64,000 bases of DNA from the NCBI RefSeq assembly GCF_048323755.1, contig NZ_JBLWFS010000001.1, positions 186,001 to 250,000 on the forward strand, given 5' to 3'. Source of the stretch: Alkalihalobacterium sp048323755. Its GTDB lineage: Bacteria > Bacillota > Bacilli > Bacillales > Bacillaceae_F. How positions within the stretch are numbered: the first letter of the stretch is position 1; each line of letters opens with the position of its first letter. A program made the translations under genes and the position numbers. This document shows, one piece after another, positions 1-8,266 of this stretch. The notes below the pieces were generated by a model. The model worked only from the letters and a program-made list of their open reading frames with translations. It made no database searches and was not told the origin of the DNA.

Positions 1-1
1 A

Positions 2-1168
2 GAAAAAGCTAGTGCAGATGCTAAAGCAAAGGCAGCAGCAGCTGCTAAAGCGAAGGCAGAGGCCATAAAGAAAATGAAAGAAAAAGAAGCGGAAGCAAGC
101 CAAGCCGAAGAGCCGGCAGGAGCAGACGAAAAGGCAAAGGCAGCAGCAGCAGCGAAGGCAAAAGCCGCAGCCGCAGCCAAAGCGAAGGCGGCAGCATTGG
201 CAAAGCAAGGAAAAGAAGAAGAGCCGGCAGGAGCAGACGAAAAGGCAAAGGCAGCAGCAGCAGCGAAGGCAAAAGCCGCAGCCGCAGCCAAAGCGAAGGC
301 GGCAGCATTGGCAAAGCAAGGAAAAGAAGAAGAGCCAGCAGGAGCAGACGAAAAGGCAAAGGCAGCAGCAGCTGCTAAAGCAAAAGCTGCCGCTGCCGCA
401 AAAGCGAAAGCCGCAGCTTTAGCAAAGCAAGGTTCAGCAGACGAACCAGTTGGAGACGATGAGAAAGCGAAAGCCGCTGCCAAAGCAAAAGCAATCGCAG
501 CAGCAAAAGCGAAAGCCGCGGCGGCAGCTGCAGCAAAGAGAAAAGCAGCTGGTGGAGAAGCAGGCGATACTGATGATGAAAAGGCCAAAGCGAAAGCAGC
601 CGCAATTGCGAAAGCAAAAGCAGCCGCAGCAGCGAAGGCTAAAGCGGCAGGCGGTGAAGCACCCGCTGATGTGGAAGCAGAACAGCCATCGCCAAACCAA
701 CAGTTCCTTGATAAGTATGTAAAAGTCATTAAAGAAAATTTAGGCGAGGATATGCTAGAAGATGCCTATATTAATAGACTAGGCAAAGACGTTCCTACAT
801 TAGTAGCAAAAAAGGAAACGTACTTTAAGATTGCTCAATTTTTAAAACATAACGAACAGCTTGCCTTTGACTATTTATCTGAGCACCATGGTTCAGATTT
901 TGAAACACATATGGAAATTTACAATCACATGTACTCTTTTAAAACGAAGGAAAATATCGCATTAAAAGTAAAAATTGATCGCGATGAACCTAAGATTGAA
1001 TCGATTACTCCGGTTTGGGAAGGCGCGAATTGGCCAGAACGTGAATCGTATGATTTACTAGGGATCATTTATACAGGTCATCCGAACTTAACGCGAATTA
1101 TGCTTACTGATGATTGGGTAGGGCATCCCCTTCGAAAAGATTACGAGCAGCACGACGAGGAGGTGTAA
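2..1168 (+). CDS. nuoC: NADH-quinone oxidoreductase subunit C (5' end outside window)
   Basis: Peripheral-arm subunit of the complex I-like NADH:quinone oxidoreductase. The reading frame is open from base 2, so the start lies upstream. The C-terminal ~150 residues (from about base 700) are the 30-kDa subunit fold, with the family signature ERESYDLLGIIYTGHP near bases 1040-1085. Everything before it is an Ala/Lys/Glu-rich extension of at least ~220 residues built partly from 37-residue tandem repeats (bases 112-360). Extensions of this kind occur in Bacillus NuoC proteins; their function is unknown to me. The stop lies 2 bp before nuoD, and nuoD's ribosome binding site sits inside this gene. 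Confidence 0.93.
   Translation, partial: EKASADAKAKAAAAAKAKAEAIKKMKEKEAEASQAEEPAGADEKAKAAAAAKAKAAAAAKAKAAALAKQGKEEEPAGADEKAKAAAAAKAKAAAAAKAKAAALAKQGKEEEPAGADEKAKAAAAAKAKAAAAAKAKAAALAKQGSADEPVGDDEKAKAAAKAKAIAAAKAKAAAAAAAKRKAAGGEAGDTDDEKAKAKAAAIAKAKAAAAAKAKAAGGEAPADVEAEQPSPNQQFLDKYVKVIKENLGEDMLEDAYINRLGKDVPTLVAKKETYFKIAQFLKHNEQLAFDYLSEHHGSDFETHMEIYNHMYSFKTKENIALKVKIDRDEPKIESITPVWEGANWPERESYDLLGIIYTGHPNLTRIMLTDDWVGHPLRKDYEQHDEEV
112..445 (+). repeat. 111-bp tandem repeats inside nuoC
   Basis: Copies begin at 112, 223 and 334 (period exactly 111 bp, 37 codons). The first two are almost identical at DNA level. The third begins the same way, then diverges by synonymous changes (GCT/GCA swaps), and a fourth degenerate copy follows from about 430. 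Each codes for EEPAGADEKAKA followed by runs of Ala and Lys. The mixture of identical and synonymously diverged copies suggests recent unequal recombination acting on an older repeat. Confidence 0.9.
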
Positions 1169-1170
1169 GA

Positions 1171-2271
1171 ATGTTACGTACGGAAGAAATGTTATTAAAC
1201 GTAGGTCCACAGCATCCAAGTACACACGGTGTATTCCGTCTAGTTGTAAAAATTGATGGGGAAATCATTAAAGAAGCGACCCCAGTCATAGGTTACTTAC
1301 ATCGCGGTACAGAGAAGCTGGCGGAAAACCTCCAATATACGCAAATCATTCCTTACACAGACCGTATGGATTATTTATCCGCCATGACGAATAACTATGT
1401 GATCTGTCATGCGGTAGAAACGATGATGGAATTAGACATTCCTGAACGTGCAGAGTATTTAAGGGTCCTCGTAATGGAACTAGGCCGTGTGGCTAGTCAC
1501 CTTGTATGGTTCGGTACATATTTACTTGATATTGGAGCGATGAGTCCATTCTTATATGCGTTCCGTGAGCGTGAGATGATCATTAACTTACTGAATGAAA
1601 TCTCTGGTGCGAGACTAACATTTAACTATATGCGAGTCGGTGGAGTAAAATGGGATGCACCTCCAGGTTGGATTGAAAAGGTGAGAGATTTAGTTCCATA
1701 TTTACGAAAAGAACTAGAGGGCTATCATAACTTAGTTACAGGTAATGAGATCTTCATGAGACGTATTAAAGATGTAGGAACATATACGAAAGAAGATGCG
1801 ATTAAATATTCATTAAGTGGTGCAAATATCCGTTCCACAGGTGTCAATTGGGACTTACGTAAAGATGAGCCGTATTCCATCTATGACCGCTTTGACTTTG
1901 ATATCCCAGTGGAAGAAAAGGGAGATTGCTGGGCACGTTACATGTGCCGTATGAAGGAAATTGAAGAGTCGATAAAAATTATCGAGCAAGCCGTTGAACA
2001 ATTTCCGAGTGAGGGGCCAATTATAGCGAAAACTCCTCGCATTATTAAACCACCAGCAGGTGAGACGTTTGTTCGTATCGAGTCGCCACGAGGTGAAATC
2101 GGCTGTTATATTGCAAGCCAAGGTAAGAAAGAACCTTACCGACTAAAGTTTAGAAGACCATCTTTCTATAACCTTCAGATCTTACCAAAATTATTAGTAG
2201 GGCAACCGATAGCAAACTTAATTGCTATTTTAGGTGGTATCGATATTGTCCTTGGGGAGGTTGACGGCTAA
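1171..2271 (+). CDS. nuoD: NADH-quinone oxidoreductase subunit D
   Basis: 49-kDa subunit that forms the quinone-binding site at the junction of the peripheral and membrane arms of complex I. The 366-residue product shows the family N-terminus NVGPQHPSTHGVFRL and the ends typical of NuoD (GQPIANLIAILGGIDIVLGEVDG). The frame is open further upstream to 1114, but ATG 1171 is preceded by GAGGAGGTG at 1157-1165 and aligns with the start of NuoD proteins, so it is chosen. The stop overlaps the nuoH start (TAATG). Confidence 0.96.
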   Translation: MLRTEEMLLNVGPQHPSTHGVFRLVVKIDGEIIKEATPVIGYLHRGTEKLAENLQYTQIIPYTDRMDYLSAMTNNYVICHAVETMMELDIPERAEYLRVLVMELGRVASHLVWFGTYLLDIGAMSPFLYAFREREMIINLLNEISGARLTFNYMRVGGVKWDAPPGWIEKVRDLVPYLRKELEGYHNLVTGNEIFMRRIKDVGTYTKEDAIKYSLSGANIRSTGVNWDLRKDEPYSIYDRFDFDIPVEEKGDCWARYMCRMKEIEESIKIIEQAVEQFPSEGPIIAKTPRIIKPPAGETFVRIESPRGEIGCYIASQGKKEPYRLKFRRPSFYNLQILPKLLVGQPIANLIAILGGIDIVLGEVDG

Positions 2272-3272
2272 TGATTAATGATCTCCTGACATCAGCGCCG
2301 AGTTGGACAAACTTTTTAATTTATTTTGCTTTAGGAGCTGCTCTTTTAGGGGCAGTACTAGGTTTTGTTACGTATGCAATTTTAGCAGAACGTAAAGTGT
2401 TAGGATTTATCCAGCTTCGTGTCGGACCTAACCGTACAGGTGGATCACTTGGGTTACTACAAACGGTTGCCGATGTATTAAAGCTTTTACTAAAAGAAGA
2501 TACAATCCCTAAAAAGGCGGATAAACCGTTATTCATTTTAGCACCAATTATTGCCTTTGTTCCTGCATTTGCCGTATTAGCCGTTATTCCTTTTTCTGAA
2601 AATCTTTATTTTACAGATATAGGAGTTGGGCTTTTGTATTACATCGCAGTTTCAGGAATTACGACCATTGGAGTAGTTGCTGGTGGTTGGGCATCGAATA
2701 ATAAGTACGCTTTAATGGGTGGAATGCGAGCGGCAGCTCAGATGATCTCTTATGAAGTGCCACTAGTTTTATCAGTTGTAGGGGTCGTCCTTTTGACTGG
2801 TAGTTTGAACTTAATCGAGATTGTTAATGCTCAAGCAAACTTATGGTTCTTTATTCCACAAATTTTAGGGTTTTTGGTTTTTATCATTGCTGCAACAGCA
2901 GAATTAAACCGAACCCCTTTTGACTTACCGGAAGCGGAGTCAGAGCTTATTGCAGGTTTCCACGTTGAATATTCAGGGTTCCGCTGGGCATTTTTCATGC
3001 TGGCTGAGTACGTTTATTTATTCGCAATGGCTTCATTAACGACCGTCTTGTTCTTAGGTGGATGGCATTCATTGCCGTTCTTAGACTTTATTCCAGGTGT
3101 CATTTGGTTTGCTTTAAAATTCTCAGCTGTTGTCTTCTTCATGATTTGGATCCGCGGAACGTTCCCACGTCTTCGAGGCGACCAATTGATGGAGTTTGCT
3201 TGGAAAATTTTATTACCAATTGCGCTAGTAAACATTATTCTTACGGCGTTAGTTAAAGAATTTTTCTTATAA
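2271..3272 (+). CDS. nuoH: NADH-quinone oxidoreductase subunit H
   Basis: Membrane-arm subunit that contributes to the quinone chamber of complex I. The 333-residue, eight-helix-type protein carries the conserved segments GFIQLRVGPNRTG and AELNRTPFDLPEAESEL, which are diagnostic of NuoH/ND1. Its start is coupled to nuoD by a TAATG overlap. Unlike the other junctions of this operon, the gap to nuoI is long (344 bp) and filled by a repeat-like element. Confidence 0.96.
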   Translation: MINDLLTSAPSWTNFLIYFALGAALLGAVLGFVTYAILAERKVLGFIQLRVGPNRTGGSLGLLQTVADVLKLLLKEDTIPKKADKPLFILAPIIAFVPAFAVLAVIPFSENLYFTDIGVGLLYYIAVSGITTIGVVAGGWASNNKYALMGGMRAAAQMISYEVPLVLSVVGVVLLTGSLNLIEIVNAQANLWFFIPQILGFLVFIIAATAELNRTPFDLPEAESELIAGFHVEYSGFRWAFFMLAEYVYLFAMASLTTVLFLGGWHSLPFLDFIPGVIWFALKFSAVVFFMIWIRGTFPRLRGDQLMEFAWKILLPIALVNIILTALVKEFFL

Positions 3273-3277
3273 GAGGA

Positions 3278-3480
3278 AGTTCAAAAAGTCCGGGAAAAAT
3301 CTCTGGGATAAATGACCTTCGACTAAGCCCCCCACGTCCTGTGGGAACATCGAAGTCACCACATCCTGTGGAAGCTTGTTGGTTTGCTGCTGCGTTCCTC
3401 ACGTATTACTAGCATACGCTGTGGTACTCGCAACTGCACCGCCTCGAACTTCTTGGATCTTTTTGTCCTCCTTTTTGAAC
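3278..3480. repeat. ~203-bp intergenic repeat-like element splitting nuoH and nuoI
   Basis: The stretch is bounded by GTTCAAAAAG (3279-3288) and its exact reverse complement CTTTTTGAAC (3471-3480). Further internal complementarity is seen (GTCCGGGAAAAATC near the left end against GGATCTTTTTGTCC near the right end). It contains CCCCCACGTCCTGTGGGAACATC followed closely by CACATCCTGTGGAAG, a short direct repeat. It looks like one of the non-autonomous, MITE-like intergenic repeats of alkaliphilic Bacillaceae; I recall similar sequence but cannot search. A 72-codon frame inside it (3376-3594) is not supported. The rest of the gap up to the nuoI Shine-Dalgarno shows no gene. Confidence 0.5.
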
Positions 3481-3616
3481 AATATTTTGGAAGTTCATAC
3501 ATTATTGAAGCAAGTTGAAGAAGCAGTTCATTTTGAACGGATGATCGTAGTGAGCATAGAGCCCTTTTATTCTTTTAAAAAACTGCTTCCTTAATCACGA
3601 CTAAGGAGTGATCACA

Positions 3617-4042
3617 TTGTTAGGTCAAGGATTAGTCAAAGGGTTGAAATACACACTTAGTAACTTGACGAAAAAAAATGTGACGACAAGTTATCCGGAC
3701 GAACCGATAGATATGCCGGATCGCTTTCGTGGCATACAGAAGTTTTATCCGGAAAAGTGTATCGTCTGTAATCAGTGTGCCAATATTTGTCCGACCGATT
3801 GTATTCAATTAACTGGGAAACCTCATCCAGACCCGAATAAAAAAGGAAAGATTATTGACACATATGATATTAACTTTGAGATTTGTATCTTGTGTGATTT
3901 ATGTACAGAAGTTTGTCCGACAGAAGCGATTGTCATGACAAATAACTTCGAACTAGCTGAATACAGCCGAGATGATTTATTTAAAAACCTAGAGTGGCTA
4001 GATGAAAACGATACGAACGTGAGGGAGGAAAATAAAGCATGA
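3617..4042 (+). CDS. nuoI: NADH-quinone oxidoreductase subunit I (2 x 4Fe-4S)
   Basis: Ferredoxin-like subunit that carries the N6a/N6b iron-sulfur clusters in complex I. Two CxxCxxCxxxCP motifs are present (CIVCNQCANICP and CILCDLCTEVCP). The start is TTG at 3617: AAGGAG at 3603-3608 lies 8 bp upstream, whereas the in-frame GTG at 3608 would overlap that site. The product is 141 residues. The stop overlaps nuoJ by 4 bp (ATGA). Confidence 0.93.
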   Translation: MLGQGLVKGLKYTLSNLTKKNVTTSYPDEPIDMPDRFRGIQKFYPEKCIVCNQCANICPTDCIQLTGKPHPDPNKKGKIIDTYDINFEICILCDLCTEVCPTEAIVMTNNFELAEYSRDDLFKNLEWLDENDTNVREENKA

Positions 4043-4551
4043 GTGGAGAATTTCTCGCTTTCTTTGTCCTTGCCCTTATCGCGATTAGTGGCGGCGTCTT
4101 AATGATTAATTTGCAAAAAGTGGTTCATATCATTATTGCCTTAGCTTTTACGTTCATAAGTATCGCAGGGCTATACGTCCTTTTATCAGCTGAATTCCTT
4201 GCATTCGTTCAAGTGCTCATTTACGGTGGAGCTATAACGATTGTCATGCTATTTGGGATCATGTTAACAAGACATGATGATAAGGTAGGATCGGTAAGTA
4301 TTTGGCGTAGTTTAGCTGCATTAGTTGGTGTAGCTGTGTTCTTTGTTATTATGTTTGTCGGAATTAACGATTTGTCATTTGGTGAGCAAGCAACAAACCT
4401 TCATGAAAACAACGTACGACAAATTGGTATAGAAATTTATTCGAAGTTTGTCATACCGTTTGAAACCGTTGGGGTGATTCTTTTAGTTGCCCTCGTTGGT
4501 GCAGTAGCTCTAGCAAAAAGTGATGACGAAGAGGAGGCTGGTGAGAAATGA
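4039..4551 (+). CDS. nuoJ: NADH-quinone oxidoreductase subunit J
   Basis: Membrane-arm subunit of complex I, 170 residues with five predicted helices and the conserved segment VQVLIYGGAITIVMLFGIML. The start overlaps the nuoI stop (ATGA), and its own stop overlaps the nuoK start in the same way, so translation of nuoI-J-K is probably coupled. The C-terminus is acidic (SDDEEEAGEK). Confidence 0.95.
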   Translation: MSGEFLAFFVLALIAISGGVLMINLQKVVHIIIALAFTFISIAGLYVLLSAEFLAFVQVLIYGGAITIVMLFGIMLTRHDDKVGSVSIWRSLAALVGVAVFFVIMFVGINDLSFGEQATNLHENNVRQIGIEIYSKFVIPFETVGVILLVALVGAVALAKSDDEEEAGEK

Positions 4552-4862
4552 GTAGTATACCTTTATCGGTCTATCTCGTTGTAGCTCTTCTCCTTTTCTG
4601 TATCGGTATGTTCGGAGTGTTAACGAAACGAAATGCAGTTATCGTTCTGATCTGTATTGAATTGATGTTAAATGCGGTCAATATTAACTTAGTAGCATTT
4701 GCAATACACGGTGTGAACCCTGGGATTACAGGTCAAGTGTTTGCACTATTTACAATAACGGTTGCCGCAGCAGAGGCAGCTGTAGGTTTAGCCATCTTGA
4801 TTGCCCTTTACCGAAACCGAAAAACGGTAAATGTCGATGAGATGGACTTAATGAAGCGATAG
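4548..4862 (+). CDS. nuoK: NADH-quinone oxidoreductase subunit K
   Basis: Small three-helix membrane subunit of complex I (104 residues), homologous to MrpC of Mrp antiporters. The conserved membrane glutamates are visible in CIELMLNAVN and AAAEAAVGLAI. The gene overlaps nuoJ by 4 bp and sits 19 bp before nuoL. It is the expected length for the family. Confidence 0.96.
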   Translation: MSSIPLSVYLVVALLLFCIGMFGVLTKRNAVIVLICIELMLNAVNINLVAFAIHGVNPGITGQVFALFTITVAAAEAAVGLAILIALYRNRKTVNVDEMDLMKR

Positions 4863-4881
4863 AAAGGGGCAGGTGATAGAT

Positions 4882-6753
4882 ATGATGGAAAATGCATGGT
4901 TAATACCACTGTTACCGTTGTTATCCTTCGTCATCCTCGTCCTCTTTGGTCGCAGGTTGAAGGAAAGCGGTGCATACGTTGGTATGGTACTTTCTTTCAT
5001 CGCATTGATCATGTCAATCCTCGTGTTATTCGGGCGAATGACAGGTGAAAATGTATTAGTACAATTTGACTGGCTAGCGATTGGGGACAGAACAATCACG
5101 ATGGGATTTGAAGTCAATCAGCTGAATGCCTTAATGCTCGTTATCGTGACGCTTGTTAGTTTCTTAGTACATACGTATTCTAAAGGTTACATGACAGCAA
5201 CAGATAGCTATCGTGTACCGGTATTCTATTCTTATTTAGGCCTTTTTACATTCTCAATGTTAGGGTTAGTTCTTTCTCCTAACCTATTACAACTTTATAT
5301 TTTTTGGGAGCTTGTTGGTGTATGTTCCTTCTTACTCGTCGGGTTCTACTTCTTCAAGACCGAAGCGAGAGCGGCTGCGAAAAAGGCGTTCATCGTTACG
5401 AGAATTGGGGATGTCGGGTTATTCATCGGGATAATCCTTTTATTCTGGCAAGTTGGAAGTTTCGAATATGCCGTGATCTTTGAGACCGTTAATGCGAATG
5501 GATTAACGGAAGGAATGATTACACTCATTGCGATCCTTATATTTGTAGGTGCGATCGGTAAATCAGGTCAGTTCCCGCTCCACACGTGGTTACCAGATGC
5601 GATGGAAGGTCCGACACCGGTTTCGGCGCTGATCCATGCCGCAACGATGGTAGCAGCAGGGGTTTACTTAGTGGCTACAATGTTCCCGTTATTTGCAGCT
5701 TCACCAGTTGCCTTAACAACAGTAGCCGTCATTGGTGGATTTACTGCAATTTTCGCAGCGACGATTGCGTTAACGCAAAAAGATATTAAGCGTGTGCTTG
5801 CGTACTCAACCGTAAGTCAATTAGGGTATATGATGCTTGCCTTAGGTTCTGCAGGGTATGTTGCGGCAGTCTTCCACTTAATGACACATGCTTTCTTTAA
5901 AGCATTATTGTTCTTAGCTGCAGGTAGTGTTATCCATGCGGTTCATACGCAAAGCATTGAAGAAATGGGCGGACTTTGGAACAAGATGAAAACGACGGGT
6001 GTGTTATTTTTAATCGGTTGTTTAGCCATTGCCGGCTTCCCGCTTTTCTCAGGTTTCTTCAGTAAAGAGGAAATTTTACTCACAACGTTTGCAGATGGAC
6101 GTTACGTATTGTTTGCTCTTGCGCTAATTACCGCTTTATTAACAGCGATTTATATGTTTAGATTATTCTTTATGGTCTTTACAGGGAAACCGCGCGGAGA
6201 TCAAAGCAAAGTTCATGAGTCACCAGCGATTATGACCATTCCAATGATGGTTCTCGGTGTTCTAGCTGTTGTTTCTGGTTTCGTTCATACGCATTGGTTT
6301 GGAACATTTTTAGGGGATTGGCTTAGTGATAGTCCATGGACGCGAGGACATACGTACCTTCACGATCCAGGCTGGATTATGCCAGTAGCAATCCTGGTTT
6401 CATTACTCGGTATTTTCATTGCTTGGTTAATTTATGGAAAAGGTATTATTTCCCGAGAAAAATTAGCCGAGGACAGCAGCTTATATATGGTGCTTTACAA
6501 CAAGTATTACATTGATGAGCTTTATAACAAAACGTTTGTTAGAGGAACGACGATTGTAAGTTACACAATGTTATATATTGAGAAATATATTATTGAGTTT
6601 ACGGTTCAAGCTGTTGTAAGTGCGACGGATACGCTTGGACGATTGAACGCTCGATTACAAAACGGTCAAGTCCAAACGTATGGAGCTGTGGCGTTTCTAG
6701 GATTAGTTATTATCCTTGCCGTCTTGACCTTGACAGGGGGGTACTTTAGATGA
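4882..6753 (+). CDS. nuoL: NADH-quinone oxidoreductase subunit L (antiporter-like)
   Basis: Large antiporter-like subunit of the membrane arm; moves protons (or Na+) across the membrane. About 623 residues with the family segments GVCSFLLVGFYF, GKSGQFPLHTWLPDAMEGPT, SALIHAATMVAAGVYL and LTQKDIKRVLAYSTVSQLGYM. The frame is open from GTG 4873, but AGGTGA at 4871-4876 is a better ribosome binding site for ATG 4882 (or 4885). The stop overlaps nuoM (ATGA). Confidence 0.96.
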   Translation: MMENAWLIPLLPLLSFVILVLFGRRLKESGAYVGMVLSFIALIMSILVLFGRMTGENVLVQFDWLAIGDRTITMGFEVNQLNALMLVIVTLVSFLVHTYSKGYMTATDSYRVPVFYSYLGLFTFSMLGLVLSPNLLQLYIFWELVGVCSFLLVGFYFFKTEARAAAKKAFIVTRIGDVGLFIGIILLFWQVGSFEYAVIFETVNANGLTEGMITLIAILIFVGAIGKSGQFPLHTWLPDAMEGPTPVSALIHAATMVAAGVYLVATMFPLFAASPVALTTVAVIGGFTAIFAATIALTQKDIKRVLAYSTVSQLGYMMLALGSAGYVAAVFHLMTHAFFKALLFLAAGSVIHAVHTQSIEEMGGLWNKMKTTGVLFLIGCLAIAGFPLFSGFFSKEEILLTTFADGRYVLFALALITALLTAIYMFRLFFMVFTGKPRGDQSKVHESPAIMTIPMMVLGVLAVVSGFVHTHWFGTFLGDWLSDSPWTRGHTYLHDPGWIMPVAILVSLLGIFIAWLIYGKGIISREKLAEDSSLYMVLYNKYYIDELYNKTFVRGTTIVSYTMLYIEKYIIEFTVQAVVSATDTLGRLNARLQNGQVQTYGAVAFLGLVIILAVLTLTGGYFR

Positions 6754-8261
6754 TCGATTCATATTTACTTTCCTTACTCATCTTCTCCCCGCTTGTAGGG
6801 ATTATCATTTTAGCTTTTGTACCTAAAGGGCAACATCAGCTATTGAAAGCGATTGGATTTTTAACAACATTATTACCACTTGTTTTGGCGCTTATGGTTT
6901 ATGTGAATTTTGATCATGCTGGTTCAGGCAATCAGTTTGCGGAAACAAGAGACTGGATTAGTTTTAGTAACAGTGGTTTGTTAGCATATGGTATTGATCT
7001 TGCCATTCCTTATGAATTAGGGTTGAATGGATTTGCAATGGTGCTTGTGTTATTAACAGCTATTGTATCTACCCTTGCTGCACTAGCATCTGTTATACAA
7101 ATTAAGTCAGGTTTTAAAGCGTACTTCATGTTATTTCTTTTGTTAGAGATTGGAATGCTTGGGGTATTTGCTTCACAAAACTTATTCTTGTTTTTCTTAT
7201 TCTTTGAATTAACACTCATCCCAATGTATTTCTTAATCGGCAGATGGGGCTTCTTAGATCGAGAAAAAGCAGCCAATAGTTTCCTGATTTATAACGGACT
7301 AGGGTCTGCGGTGTTATTAATCGTGATCGTTACATTGTTTGTCGTTACAAGTACAACCAATATTGATCAAATTTCAAATATGATGCAAATGGTCGGTCCA
7401 GAAGGGGATAACCTGAAGTGGGGATTACTCATTGCATTACTCGTAGCGTTTGGTGTGAAACTTCCAATCTTTCCGTTACATAGCTGGATGCTTCGCGTGC
7501 ACGTTCAAGCGCCGCCAGCCATTGTTATGCTTCACTCAGGGGTCTTATTAAAAATTGGTGCTTACGGATTAATTCGTTTTGGCGTAGGCTTTTTCCCAGA
7601 GCAGGTAAGTCAAATGGCAGCTATCCTTGCAATCTTAGGGGTTATCAACCTTTTATATGGTGCGTACCTGGCACTCATTCAAACCGACTTGAAGATGGTG
7701 TTAGCATACTCCAGTATATCGCACATGGGGATCGTTCTAATTGGGGTTGCGGCATTAAATGATGTCGGAATGCAAGGTGCTGTCTTCCAAGTCGTATCAC
7801 ACGGATTAATTTCCGCGTTACTATTCTTCTTAATTGGTGTTTATTATGAGCGTACGAATACATCGCTTATTCCAAATTTAAGCGGGTTAGCACGTTCGAT
7901 GCCGGTTGCTTCAGGATTTTTATTAGTTGGAGCTATGGCTTCACTCGGACTGCCAGGAATGTCTGGGTTTATCAGTGAGTTTTTAGCGTTTTTAGGTTTA
8001 TTTAGGGAAATGCCGATCATTTCAGCTGTCGGTACGTTAGGGATTATCTTAACGGCAGTGTACTTATTAAGAGCCGTCTTAAATGTGACATTCGGTCCGA
8101 CACCTGAGAAGTTGAAAGAGCTTCAAGATATCCGACCAGTGGAAATGGTTCCAGTACTTGTTTTGCTGGCATTTATCGTTCTAATTGGTGTATATCCAAG
8201 TATATTAGCTGAACCGTTGCAAGCATCACTACAATTCATCTTAGCAGGGATAGGGGGGTAA
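6750..8261 (+). CDS. nuoM: NADH-quinone oxidoreductase subunit M (antiporter-like)
   Basis: Second antiporter-like proton-translocating subunit, 503 residues. It shows the NuoM segments FFELTLIPMYFLIGRWG (with the essential membrane Glu), LPIFPLHSWMLRVHVQAP, MLHSGVLLKIGAYGL and LVLAYSSISHMG (written LKMVLAYSSISHMG in this protein). It overlaps nuoL by 4 bp with a GGGGGGT ribosome binding site inside nuoL, and is followed by nuoN after 5 bp. Confidence 0.96.
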   Translation: MIDSYLLSLLIFSPLVGIIILAFVPKGQHQLLKAIGFLTTLLPLVLALMVYVNFDHAGSGNQFAETRDWISFSNSGLLAYGIDLAIPYELGLNGFAMVLVLLTAIVSTLAALASVIQIKSGFKAYFMLFLLLEIGMLGVFASQNLFLFFLFFELTLIPMYFLIGRWGFLDREKAANSFLIYNGLGSAVLLIVIVTLFVVTSTTNIDQISNMMQMVGPEGDNLKWGLLIALLVAFGVKLPIFPLHSWMLRVHVQAPPAIVMLHSGVLLKIGAYGLIRFGVGFFPEQVSQMAAILAILGVINLLYGAYLALIQTDLKMVLAYSSISHMGIVLIGVAALNDVGMQGAVFQVVSHGLISALLFFLIGVYYERTNTSLIPNLSGLARSMPVASGFLLVGAMASLGLPGMSGFISEFLAFLGLFREMPIISAVGTLGIILTAVYLLRAVLNVTFGPTPEKLKELQDIRPVEMVPVLVLLAFIVLIGVYPSILAEPLQASLQFILAGIGG

Positions 8262-8266
8262 CGATT

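Noticed and set aside
45..359. Leu/Pro-rich open frame on the minus strand
   Set aside because: Antisense of the Ala/Lys repeat codons in nuoC; low-complexity shadow with no ribosome binding site.
112..445. CRISPR-like reading of regularly spaced repeats
   Set aside because: Period of 111 bp is a multiple of three, the repeats are coding and in frame, and there are no unique spacers.
434..722. Cys- and Lys-rich frames on both strands within nuoC
   Set aside because: Out-of-frame shadows of the same repetitive DNA.
3376..3594. 72-codon + strand frame between nuoH and nuoI
   Set aside because: Lies in a repeat-like element, no ribosome binding site, no recognisable product.
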